A DNA stretch of 64,000 nt from Rhodophyticola sp017644125 (GTDB taxonomy: Bacteria; Pseudomonadota; Alphaproteobacteria; Rhodobacterales; Rhodobacteraceae): NCBI RefSeq assembly GCF_042140125.1, contig NZ_CP159473.1; one strand, 5' to 3'. The first letter of the stretch is position 1. Each line of letters starts with the position of its first letter. Both the position numbers and the translations under genes were made by a program. The notes under the pieces are model-generated. The model was not told the origin of the DNA. It ran no database searches and saw only the letters and a list, made by a program, of their open reading frames with translations. Shown here one piece after another: positions 52,752 through 60,584 of the stretch.

Positions 52752-53333
52752 TCAGTAGCGGGCTACGACCGACAGGAGCGCCGTTGGTGTACGGTCAGCG
52801 GTGCACATATTGTTGTCGCGCGGACGGACGCCGAAATAGACGCCCTTTTCGTCCATTGCGAAGAGGTCGTGATCCTCGCCGCATTCCGCCACGGGCAACC
52901 AATGGCCGCAGCCGGTTTCCGAGATATCGGTTTCCAGATTGTAGGTCAGACCACACTCCGCCATGCCCATGCCCGCCACGATCTCTGCATTGTCCGTCAA
53001 GAGCGTCACATGCTTCCAGTCTTCGTGGAAGACCCCGTGATAGGCGCCCGAGACGGCCGCGGACGGCTCGCGGATTTCGAACGGTCCGCCGGTGCGGAAC
53101 TGGAAGGTGCGTATCGTCATCGCCGGATCGAGCGCATGGGTGAAGATGAGGTGCCACTGGCCATCGGCGAAAGTGAACTCGCGGGTGCCGTAGCCGCCAT
53201 ACCATTCCTCCGGTGCGGCGCTGCGGAAGGTGCCTGTGACGGCCAACAGGTCTTCGCGCGGGGCGAAGTCCTGGGCCTGAGCCGTGGCGGCGCATGCTAG
53301 CGCTGCTGTCGCGAGCAATGTTGATCGAAACAT
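52752..53333 (-). CDS. Secreted Cys-containing hypothetical protein
   Basis: 193 residues from MFRSTLLATAALACAATAQAQDF, a clear signal peptide. The mature protein is beta-rich with four Cys in AECGLTY, TGCGHW, AECGED and NMCTAD, likely forming two disulfides, and many aromatic residues. It has no recognised domain. It is the first gene of the YCII-sigma-SDR run, so it may be a target or sensor for the ECF system. I do not recognise the function. Confidence 0.7.
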   Translation of the reverse strand: MFRSTLLATAALACAATAQAQDFAPREDLLAVTGTFRSAAPEEWYGGYGTREFTFADGQWHLIFTHALDPAMTIRTFQFRTGGPFEIREPSAAVSGAYHGVFHEDWKHVTLLTDNAEIVAGMGMAECGLTYNLETDISETGCGHWLPVAECGEDHDLFAMDEKGVYFGVRPRDNNMCTADRTPTALLSVVARY

Positions 53334-53754
53334 GTCGGTCGTCTCCTCTCTCAAATCCGAAGCTCAAAAGCTGGCTTCAAAAGGGAGACGGATGAGGGAG
53401 CGGCCATTTCTACATCTCGAGAAACTTTTTTTGGGGCCATACCTCCGCGCTACCAACCGATCGGCCTATTCGCGTCTTCTAGACGCACTTGGCACGGCGT
53501 TCACGGCCCATTTCTGCCGCTCGCCAGCCGGTCAGGATGCCGCGGTGCGGCCAGTCGAACCAGCCATTCGCTGCGACTACAAAATCTCAACGCAGGCGAA
53601 CTCACAGTCGCGGTACTTTACCGACCTTCGTAGCTTTCCCACCAAGGACGGCTCTCGGGCAGCACAGCAAAAAAGGAATGCTTGTGTTTACAGAGGCCAC
53701 TTCAGCCGAAAAGCGAGAGCGGCCTCGGCTCAAAAAGACCGGTTAAGCCCGATG
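53334..53754. other. Intergenic region, nothing recognised
   Basis: About 420 bases between the secreted protein gene and the first acetyltransferase. Open frames here are short and show no protein-like pattern. No repeat or terminator stands out. Confidence 0.4.
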
Positions 53755-54336
53755 TCAGGATAGCGACTTGACGAGGAGAACCCAGTTTTCGATATCGGTT
53801 TCCCACCCGTCTTTGGCGCATGGGGCCTCATCCAACTCAGAGTATCCCTTTCGCTCGTATAAACGTCTCGCGTCCACGTTTTCATCGGCGACAATAACAC
53901 TCATTTTGTTGTGTCCTGCGTCGCGAGCTATCTCGTCGGCAACATCAAGTAGTTTCGAACCAAGTCCCTGACCTCGGTTCTCTGGGTAACAGGCAAGAAC
54001 GTTGACATACCAGCTATCTAAGGCTTTGTTTTCCAGTTCCTGCAAGGGACGGAACAAAGCTGGGAAGTCATCTCCAATGTCTTCTGGTTCAGATCCGATC
54101 CCATAGCCCGTGAGACCTGCAACAGCCCCGTTGCCAAAGTCAAATACCACTACTTGCCCATCTCGGGCCTTTTCAGCCTGTCGCGCGCGGCCGACGGCCC
54201 AAGGGTCCTCGCCGTCTTGTGCCAGCCCGGTCCAAATATGGAGCGGCAAACCTTCTCCTGCAAAGTTCACCAAATCCGCAAGTGCATTAGCATCAGCTTC
54301 AGTGGCCAATCTCAAAGGCTTCTTGAGTAGTATCAT
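53755..54336 (-). CDS. GNAT-family N-acetyltransferase
   Basis: 193 residues, single GNAT domain. The acetyl-CoA loop is in LACYPENRGQGLGSKLLDVADEIARDAGHNKMSVIVADENVDARRLYERKGY, with the Q/R-x-x-G-x-G/A pattern RGQGLG. Its acceptor is unknown. It belongs to a run of five same-strand genes (53755-56972) with lower GC than their neighbours, four of them GNAT. Confidence 0.88.
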   Translation of the reverse strand: MILLKKPLRLATEADANALADLVNFAGEGLPLHIWTGLAQDGEDPWAVGRARQAEKARDGQVVVFDFGNGAVAGLTGYGIGSEPEDIGDDFPALFRPLQELENKALDSWYVNVLACYPENRGQGLGSKLLDVADEIARDAGHNKMSVIVADENVDARRLYERKGYSELDEAPCAKDGWETDIENWVLLVKSLS

Positions 54337-54355
54337 TTCTCACATTCCTAAATGC

Positions 54356-54841
54356 TCAGAGCGTCATGGACATTTCATGCCATACCATTCCCCCATGATC
54401 GGAAGCAGACGGCCAAAGATAACCAAAGCCAAGCTTCTGATAGAGCGACACGTGGTGTTCTTTGCACATCAGATAGATTTTTGCTTTGTCCATCAGTCGC
54501 ATCCGCCCAACGAACTCGTCCATCAACGTCCGTGAATGACCCTTGCCTTGCTCGGTTGGGTCCACAACTAAGGACATGATAACGACGTTTGGAGCATCGG
54601 GGTCATGGCCGATGAGCTCTTTGAAATCTTCATCGGACATCGCGACCTCATGGGCGCAACCGCAGTTTATGAAACCGACAATCTTGTCGCCTACTTCAAG
54701 GATCAGAAAACCCTCAGGATAGGTCTCGATTCGTTTGAAGATTTTGGCCTGTGTTGCAGCCTCATCACCTTCGTAGGCAGAGGTCTCTATCTCAAAACAA
54801 CGAACTGCATCGGCAGGCTGGGCATTTCGAAAGGAACTCAT
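54356..54841 (-). CDS. GNAT-family N-acetyltransferase
   Basis: 161 residues. It starts MSSFRNAQPADAVRCFEIE with AGGGAG upstream. The acetyl-CoA site is LVVDPTEQGKGHSRTLMDEFVGRM, with EQGKGH as the variant of the R-x-x-G-x-G loop. Resembles small acetyltransferases of the arylalkylamine/RimI size class. Acceptor unknown. It lies 20 bases upstream of the first GNAT gene. Confidence 0.88.
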   Translation of the reverse strand: MSSFRNAQPADAVRCFEIETSAYEGDEAATQAKIFKRIETYPEGFLILEVGDKIVGFINCGCAHEVAMSDEDFKELIGHDPDAPNVVIMSLVVDPTEQGKGHSRTLMDEFVGRMRLMDKAKIYLMCKEHHVSLYQKLGFGYLWPSASDHGGMVWHEMSMTL

Positions 54842-54977
54842 ATTGCTCCCTTATCTCTGTACCAGCATTGAGTGCGATTGCAGATTGTCATGCAAACAAC
54901 TATTCGCGTTTGATTTGTCACAATAACTGCTTGCCAAAGTTAGAGTTCTCAAAAGTGTTCACTTCTGTCATTTTATG

Positions 54978-54995
54978 CCGGTTCAACTGAACCGG
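54978..54995. promoter_or_regulatory. Palindrome CCGGTTCA-AC-TGAACCGG
   Basis: A perfect 8-base inverted repeat with a 2-base centre in the 218-base AT-rich gap between the second GNAT and the flavoprotein gene. It is about 140 bases upstream of the GNAT start. It could be an operator or a weak hairpin; there is no T run. Confidence 0.4.
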
Positions 54996-55059
54996 TGAAA
55001 AGTATTGGAGTATGTTCATATACGTCACAATCCGCCCAAATAGCATGAGGTGTGTTTCC

Positions 55060-55662
55060 CTACCACATTCCCCTTTCGGCGTGCGACCGATATTCAGAAT
55101 CGTACTTCCGAGCGTTGAAGCCTGACATTTGCTCCTCGAGGAATTGGCCTGCTGTTGGTAAGTCAACCTGAGCATTATCTACGTTCCAAAGACCGGATCG
55201 CATCAAGGCTTTCGCGCACTGAAAATAGACTTCCGCTACATGAACCACTACAACAGTATTTGGCAAGATCTCTCTTTTGGCGAACAGTAGCCTCGAATCT
55301 TTATCTGCCGTCACGAAACCAGTTCCATTAATTCGCACGACGTTGTTGGAATTACCAACCATGAACATCAGGCTAAGTCGCCCGTCGTCAACGATGTTCC
55401 TCAGGGAGTCGATCCTGTTATTGCCGCGCCAATCTGCAAACAGAATGGTCTTCGGGTCCCGTATTCGTACGACGGGTCCATCCTCCCCACGAGGGCTACC
55501 GTCTGTGCCGGCAGGCCCGACCGTTGACAACACCATGAACCGCGATAACTCAATCCACTTTCTGTACAGCGGCGTCATATGGTTAATGACTTTCCTCTTC
55601 GCGCCCTCCGGTATTTCGCCGTAAAGCGCTTCTAACTCTGAAATCTGTTGAATTGGCTCCAT
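55060..55662 (-). CDS. PPOX-type pyridoxamine-phosphate-oxidase-like flavoprotein
   Basis: 200 residues from the ATG at 55662 with GGAG just upstream. It matches the split-barrel FMN-binding family annotated as pyridoxamine 5'-phosphate oxidase-like (the MSMEG_1061/DR_2398 type): FMVLSTVGPAGTDGSPRGEDGPVVRIRDPKTILFADW, then NNRIDSLRNIVDDGRLSLMFMV. It probably binds FMN, F420 or heme. It is located inside the GNAT run. Confidence 0.85.
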   Translation of the reverse strand: MEPIQQISELEALYGEIPEGAKRKVINHMTPLYRKWIELSRFMVLSTVGPAGTDGSPRGEDGPVVRIRDPKTILFADWRGNNRIDSLRNIVDDGRLSLMFMVGNSNNVVRINGTGFVTADKDSRLLFAKREILPNTVVVVHVAEVYFQCAKALMRSGLWNVDNAQVDLPTAGQFLEEQMSGFNARKYDSEYRSHAERGMW

Positions 55663-55752
55663 TGGAACTCCATTTTTGTGTGGAAGACATGATCTGTAGA
55701 TTGAGAGGGCATTCATCCTTCGCAAAAGGAACACGTAGCAAAATCCCAGTTT

Positions 55753-56292
55753 CTAGTTCGAAACTGCTTGGTCGTCTGAGCTTCCGATCGGATGAACGAA
55801 AGCCAGAGTGGGATCATCATCCGGAAGGGCGATCGCTGGGTCTTCGCTACAGCCGAGTTTCCGACACAACTTGATTGATGCGTCATTAGCCGGGTCGACG
55901 TAGCTCACAATTCTGTCCCAACCCAGATCGCTGGTCACATGACGGCGCAGAGCCTTGACGGCCTCGGTCGCATAGCCGAATCCCTCGTAATCGGCGCCCC
56001 ACAGTGACCATGTGAGCTCGCGTTCCGGCCAACCTCTCGGATACCATGGGCCAGCCATGCCGATGACTTGGGCGTCCTGGAGTTTCTCGATGGCAAACGG
56101 ACCCGTCCCTCGGAGGTCCCAATGGCCAAGAAGACTGGAGAAGACCCGCCAAGACAGTGCGTCACCCGACTCGCTCCCGCCGCCGACATATTGGGCGCGG
56201 TCGCTCAGGAAGAATTGGTCCCAACCCTCCAGATCCGTTGCTTTCAGCCGTCTGAGGCGTAGCCTTTTCGTCGTGATGTCCTTCTGTTTCAT
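55753..56292 (-). CDS. GNAT-family N-acetyltransferase, RimJ/RimL-like
   Basis: 179 residues from MKQKDITTKRLRLRRLKATDLEGW, the RimJ-type start. The acetyl-CoA region reads DYEGFGYATEAVKALRRHVTSDLGWDRIVSYVDPANDASIKLCRKLGC. Acts on an amine of unknown nature. It is the third GNAT of the run. Confidence 0.88.
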   Translation of the reverse strand: MKQKDITTKRLRLRRLKATDLEGWDQFFLSDRAQYVGGGSESGDALSWRVFSSLLGHWDLRGTGPFAIEKLQDAQVIGMAGPWYPRGWPERELTWSLWGADYEGFGYATEAVKALRRHVTSDLGWDRIVSYVDPANDASIKLCRKLGCSEDPAIALPDDDPTLAFVHPIGSSDDQAVSN

Positions 56293-56372
56293 GTCGGCTC
56301 CTTGAGTTTTCCAGGTAGTGTTCCCGGCTGGCAAACTTGAAAAAGGGCGGCTTCGCGAACCAGCTGCAACGC

Positions 56373-56972
56373 TCATTTGGGTTTTCGCAACATGGGATGG
56401 ATCGCCGGGCACCCGCCGACATCTATCGTTCCGAGACTTTCGAAGCCGTGCCGAAGATAAAGCGCTCGGCTGCGCACCGTCGTCGCTTCGAGGTAGGCCG
56501 GGACACGATCGGCGTCGCAAAGCTCCAGAACCGGACGCAACAGCGCACTCCCCAGACCTTGGCCCTGTCGTTCCGGAACCACTCCCATCAGAGGAAGGTA
56601 CCAATGTGGTTCTTCAATATGGAAGGCTTCCATCGCCTCGAACACAGAGAACACGCTGCTGTGCCGTTCTGCCGGGATGGAATTTTCGATGACGGCTTCG
56701 ATCGCGCCTTCGGACGGGCCGCCACCCGGCGGGATCCAGAGTGCCGCACCGCCGTCTCGCGCTTGATGTGTGTTCCGTGCGAACGCAGCTCCGCCGAAAG
56801 CGCGCGCAAAATCAGGGAAATGGGTCTGATACGCGGACAGTTCCGGATAGAGCCAACGGACGGGGGGATCGGCCTCAAATGCTGCAGCCAGAACCGTTAG
56901 CAACTCCGTCTCCTGAAAGCCGGAACCGTGTGGCGCCGATTTTTTGGCCGACGTTTTCAGTTCGATGGTCAT
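56373..56972 (-). CDS. GNAT-family N-acetyltransferase
   Basis: 199 residues. LPLMGVVPERQGQGLGSALLRPVLELCDADRVPAYLEATTVRSRALYLRHGFE shows the Q/R-x-x-G-x-G loop (RQGQGLG) and the terminal ALYLRHGF motif. It resembles acetyltransferases that modify small amines or antibiotics, but no acceptor can be named. GAGG lies 5 bases upstream of the start. First of the run in transcription order. Confidence 0.88.
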   Translation of the reverse strand: MTIELKTSAKKSAPHGSGFQETELLTVLAAAFEADPPVRWLYPELSAYQTHFPDFARAFGGAAFARNTHQARDGGAALWIPPGGGPSEGAIEAVIENSIPAERHSSVFSVFEAMEAFHIEEPHWYLPLMGVVPERQGQGLGSALLRPVLELCDADRVPAYLEATTVRSRALYLRHGFESLGTIDVGGCPAIHPMLRKPK

Positions 56973-57005
56973 TGGAGCCTCATGCGCTTGAAGAAAGTTG
57001 TTAGA

Positions 57006-57023
57006 GGGCCGGCAAACCGGCCC
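57006..57023 (-). terminator. Stem-loop after the TPR protein gene
   Basis: GGGCCGG-CAAA-CCGGCCC forms a perfect 7-base stem with a 4-base loop. It lies just beyond the stop (57032) of the minus-strand TPR gene, followed on that strand by TCTAACAACTTTC, so the T run is weak. Confidence 0.55.
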
Positions 57024-57031
57024 ACCGATGT

Positions 57032-58744
57032 TCAGAGCCGATCAAGCGACGGTTCACCCTCGCCGAGCCACGCCCGCTCGAAGGCCCGGCGCGCAGCGGC
57101 GACCGTTCCGATGTCGAGTTGATCTACGGCGAGCGCCTCCTCGGCTTGCCAAATCCCCCAGAGTGCCCAGGCATTGTTGGGATGTGTCTCCAGCGCAGCC
57201 TCGAACGCAGCCAGCGCGCCAAGTGCATCGCCAGCCTGGAGCCGGACCGCGCCGAGCGTCTGACGCACGGGATAGGACCAATAAGGCGGCTCCATGTAGG
57301 ATAGGGTGTCCTCGAGCGCGATTGCTTCTTCGAGATGATGCTCGGCTGCATGCCAGTTGCCTTGAGCCTGCTCGATCCGCGCCTCTACGAGGTGCTTCGC
57401 GATTTCCAGAACGTCGCGCGCGGGCAGGTATTGCTCTTCCAGCCCGGACAGTTCCGCGTCCGCGATGATCCCCTCGATGGCTCGCTGTTCCGCAAGCGCG
57501 GCTTGCAGATCGCCCTGAAGAGCGAAGGCCGTGCCGCGTGCCCAGTGCCAGTGGCCCCGCACGAACGGAAACGTTGCGCCGGGATCGGGGAGCGCGAGGA
57601 TCACCTCGGGCTCGGCGAGTTGAGCGTGGGCGGAATAGGGTGCGGTGTCGATTGCCTGCACCCAGGCCAGCTCTCCGGAGACCTCGTCCGATGTGACCTC
57701 CGCAAGAAGGTCCGCGGCTTCGAGCGCATCCTCACGCAGCCCGGCCATCTGTGCGCCGACCAGGAGAAAATGGACGTTATGAGGATAGTACCCGTATCGG
57801 TATAGCGGGCTTGCCGCATCGCCAGCTGCCGCGAGATAGGCCTGATCCGCAGCAATTGCCTCGCGGTTGACAGCGATGGAGTCCGCATACCGACCGATCC
57901 GATTGTAGATGTGCGCCGGCATGTGCAGAAGGTGCCCGGCTACCGGAACCGCTCCTCGAAGTGCATCTGCGGCAGCCTCTGCCGCCTCCGGTTCCGCTGA
58001 CGCCTCCACCGCGTGAATATAAAGATGGAGTGCGCCGGGATGAGCTGGCGACAAGGCGATGGCGCGTTCGAGGCTCGACAGAATGGTTTCGGTTTCGCCC
58101 CTAGCGGTGATGTCGTCCGCCTCCCAGTAATCCCAAGGCTGCAAATTCATCAACGCGTCCGCGTAAATGACCAGCACATTCGGATTGTCGGGAAGCCGCT
58201 CTGCAGCAATTGTCATTCTTTCTGCAAATGCCTGATCTTGAGCCGCCCGGTCGCCAAGGGACGGATCGTGGCGCGACATGACCGCCGCAGCAAGCATCCG
58301 GTCACGCGGCGTGATCGACAGCGCGAATGCTCGTGCTGCTGCCGCGGAAGCGGCTTCAGCATTACGTTCGTGCATGCCATCGTTCAGGTTCGGTCCAAGC
58401 GCATAGGCCTCGCCCCAGAAGCAGGCCGAACAGGCAGGGTCGGCCTCTTGCGCCAAGCGAAAAGCCTGAACAGCTGCGGCATGGTTGAAGCCCCACAGAA
58501 GTGCAATACCACGCGCAAACGCTTCGCGCGCCTCGGGAACACTGGTGCCAGCGTCGAAACCGAAGTCGCCGTATCCTGCGAAAGCCATTGCGGCATACGC
58601 ATCTTCCGCCGGTATCTGTCCCTCTGCAAAACCGACATCTGGGCGAAAGAGTTCGGTCCGTCGCTCGGATTCATGTGCTATTGCGATATGGGTCAGAAAC
58701 GTTGTCGCCGTCAGTACGGCCATCGTGGTCAGTCGGATACCCAT
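57032..58744 (-). CDS. Secreted TPR protein with conserved His motifs
   Basis: 570 residues with a signal peptide (MAVLTATTFLTHIAIA, after MGIRLTT). It is made of helical TPR repeats along its length, including ALGALAAFEAALETHPNNAWALWGIWQAEEAL near the end. Distinct His-rich blocks are present: GALHLYIHAVEAS (about 240), VAGHLLHMPAHIYNRIGRY (about 270), and YPHNVHFLLVGAQM (about 322). A CSAC pair occurs in DPACSACFWGEAYALGPNLN. Such a pattern may bind metal or substrate; the role is unknown. It lies downstream of, and on the same strand as, a homocysteine-methyltransferase-like gene. Confidence 0.8.
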   Translation of the reverse strand: MGIRLTTMAVLTATTFLTHIAIAHESERRTELFRPDVGFAEGQIPAEDAYAAMAFAGYGDFGFDAGTSVPEAREAFARGIALLWGFNHAAAVQAFRLAQEADPACSACFWGEAYALGPNLNDGMHERNAEAASAAAARAFALSITPRDRMLAAAVMSRHDPSLGDRAAQDQAFAERMTIAAERLPDNPNVLVIYADALMNLQPWDYWEADDITARGETETILSSLERAIALSPAHPGALHLYIHAVEASAEPEAAEAAADALRGAVPVAGHLLHMPAHIYNRIGRYADSIAVNREAIAADQAYLAAAGDAASPLYRYGYYPHNVHFLLVGAQMAGLREDALEAADLLAEVTSDEVSGELAWVQAIDTAPYSAHAQLAEPEVILALPDPGATFPFVRGHWHWARGTAFALQGDLQAALAEQRAIEGIIADAELSGLEEQYLPARDVLEIAKHLVEARIEQAQGNWHAAEHHLEEAIALEDTLSYMEPPYWSYPVRQTLGAVRLQAGDALGALAAFEAALETHPNNAWALWGIWQAEEALAVDQLDIGTVAAARRAFERAWLGEGEPSLDRL

Positions 58745-58807
58745 CGGGCTGCTCCTTCTTTTGCTAAACTTGGGATGAGATGGCGCTCGCCAATGCTCGG
58801 TTTGGCG

Positions 58808-59764
58808 TCAGTGCGGGCCCTGGTGATGCACACAGCAATCGGCGATGGCTTCGACATGACGGTGATCGGTGCCACAGCAGCCGCCATAGACACGGAGGTT
58901 GGGCAACATCTGCTTGAGACGGGCGTAGTCACGCCCAAGTTCGGCGGGATTGCCGGGATCCAGTTCCTCTGCCTCATCCAGTTCGGCATGGCTAAGGCGT
59001 GACGCGTTTGCACGCACGCCCCATACCCGCTTGAGCCAAGTCGCTTCGGTTTCGAGTGCTGCGCGGAAATGGTCCGGATGTGCGCAGTTCACCATGAAGT
59101 ACGCCGCAGCACCGGCCGTCGCCATGTCGGTCTGCTCGATTGCCTCCCCAAGCGGCGTGCCGTCCGGCAGCCTGCCATCCGTTTCGGTTGTGTACGAGAC
59201 GACGGATGGAATGCCCGCCGCCGACGCGGCGCGGATGACACCGACCCCTTCGTTCACTGTCGAAAGGGTGAAGGCGCTGACCATATCCGCGGCGGTCGCG
59301 GCAAACCACTTGATTTGCTCGGCGTGATAAGCCTCGGCTTCGTCCGCACTCATCGCGGTGTCCGGGCGATAGCCGTCGCCGCGTGGACCGATGTTCCCGG
59401 AAATCACGATCGGCGAGATCGCGCCTGCTGTCCCGCGAATATCGGCAAGCAAAGCGATCGCGGCGCCGTTGAACCGCTCCAGATCGCTGGCGGAATGTCC
59501 GAGTTGCGCGCCCCAGTCCCGACTTGCCCGCCACGTCGGCGCTTCAAGAACGAATCCCGTGCTATTGTCAGCGGCAATCGACAGGTGGCGTTCAAAATAC
59601 GCGCGGAGTGTCTGGCGGCCCGATACGCTGTCCAAGAGCGGGTAAGACGCAAAACACGGCAGATCGAGGCCATTGTCAAAGATCAGCGTCGTTTCGAGAC
59701 CGGAGTCGGTAAGAAATTGTCCGCCCTGAGATTGAGGCAAGTTGTGTCGATAAATCGCGCCCAT
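58808..59764 (-). CDS. Homocysteine S-methyltransferase family protein
   Basis: 318 residues from MGAIYRHNLPQSQGGQ (ATG at 59764, with GAGAGG 9 bases upstream; an ATG at 59773 overlaps that site). The zinc-binding Cys are present: C in YFMVNCAHPDHF and the GGCC pair in RVYGGCCGTDHRHVEAI. The pattern ISGNIGPRGDGY is also typical. The family transfers a methyl group from S-methylmethionine, betaine or selenium analogues to homocysteine. The donor is unknown. Confidence 0.88.
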   Translation of the reverse strand: MGAIYRHNLPQSQGGQFLTDSGLETTLIFDNGLDLPCFASYPLLDSVSGRQTLRAYFERHLSIAADNSTGFVLEAPTWRASRDWGAQLGHSASDLERFNGAAIALLADIRGTAGAISPIVISGNIGPRGDGYRPDTAMSADEAEAYHAEQIKWFAATAADMVSAFTLSTVNEGVGVIRAASAAGIPSVVSYTTETDGRLPDGTPLGEAIEQTDMATAGAAAYFMVNCAHPDHFRAALETEATWLKRVWGVRANASRLSHAELDEAEELDPGNPAELGRDYARLKQMLPNLRVYGGCCGTDHRHVEAIADCCVHHQGPH

Positions 59765-60170
59765 TAAAGCCATCCTCTCGGATGTTTCAGAAGGTGACCG
59801 ATAATTTCATCGGACCGGTCCAATTCGGGCAACCCGACGTCGCGACGAAGGTGTGCTGTAAAGGGAGGGGACGCGTGCTTGCGCCGGAAACGGACAAGGA
59901 AACACATAAGATCGTCTTTCTCGTTTGTTGACGATCAAGGTGTCCCTCAACGGTGTAGCTGAACGCGCCGTTCGTGCGTTAAATACGTGTGAAATGCGGG
60001 CACACGCCCCAAAAAATTTTCTCATGAGCTATAAAGCGCGCCCTCTGCCACTCTGCTGTGACAGCCCCGCCTACCCCATTGAAAATTCTGGAAACTTCCG
60101 CAATGGAGATCACTCAAGCCGATTGCAGATTGCTGACTCGACGCGTCCAGTCTCAAACTAGTACCGGGCG
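59765..60170. other. Intergenic region with a short palindrome
   Basis: About 400 bases without a supported gene. GGACCGGTCC at 59813-59822 is a 10-base palindrome. The region must hold the promoter for the methyltransferase gene and the end of the regulator gene fragment at 60171. Confidence 0.35.
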
Positions 60171-60584
60171 CTATTCGGAAAGAACCGGACCCATGAAGGA
60201 CGCGCAGGTAAGGTCATCCGGCAACTGGCAAAGTGCATAGCCCTGCTCGCTTGCAATTGCGTCGGCGGCGGAGCGTAAAGCGTCGGCATTATCTCCGTTT
60301 TGCGCGGCGCGCGCATGAAGAAGCGCGATCCGCACCATTGGCAAATCGAGCTCTCCGGCCCAGTCTTGCAAGTCATCAAGAGATCGGTGTGGCTCGAGTT
60401 CACAGCCGATCTCGTGACAGGCAAGTGCTGCCTCGGCTTCAAGCTGCACAACTGGATCGAGGTCAACCTCCTCTGATCCTGTGAGCCGCCTTAGCCGCTC
60501 GGCCCCGTTCGATGCCCGTCCCGACTGCAATTCTGCCCGGCCGAGTGCAACTTCGGCGAAGGACTCGAAGAACCTATAGAGTCT
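60171..60584 (-). pseudogene. Frame-shifted C-terminal continuation of the SARP/AAA/TPR regulator
   Basis: This frame reads RFFESFAEVALGRAELQSGRASNGAERLRRLTG, then LEAEAALACHEIG and PMVRIALLHARAAQNGD, helical TPR-like sequence that naturally follows the large regulator. The regulator's own frame stops at 60574 after SASQIARDQTL; one extra base near 60582 (in CTCTATAGG on the minus strand) accounts for the shift. With it joined, the protein would reach about 1230 residues, the expected size of its class. Either a sequencing error or a real frameshift. Confidence 0.7.

Noticed and set aside
54842..55059. Possible integron attC site in the acetyltransferase island
   Set aside because: GTTAGAG-like and GTTCAC-like bits occur, but the expected paired R-box layout and long imperfect hairpin are not visible. 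No integron integrase of the IntI type is seen.
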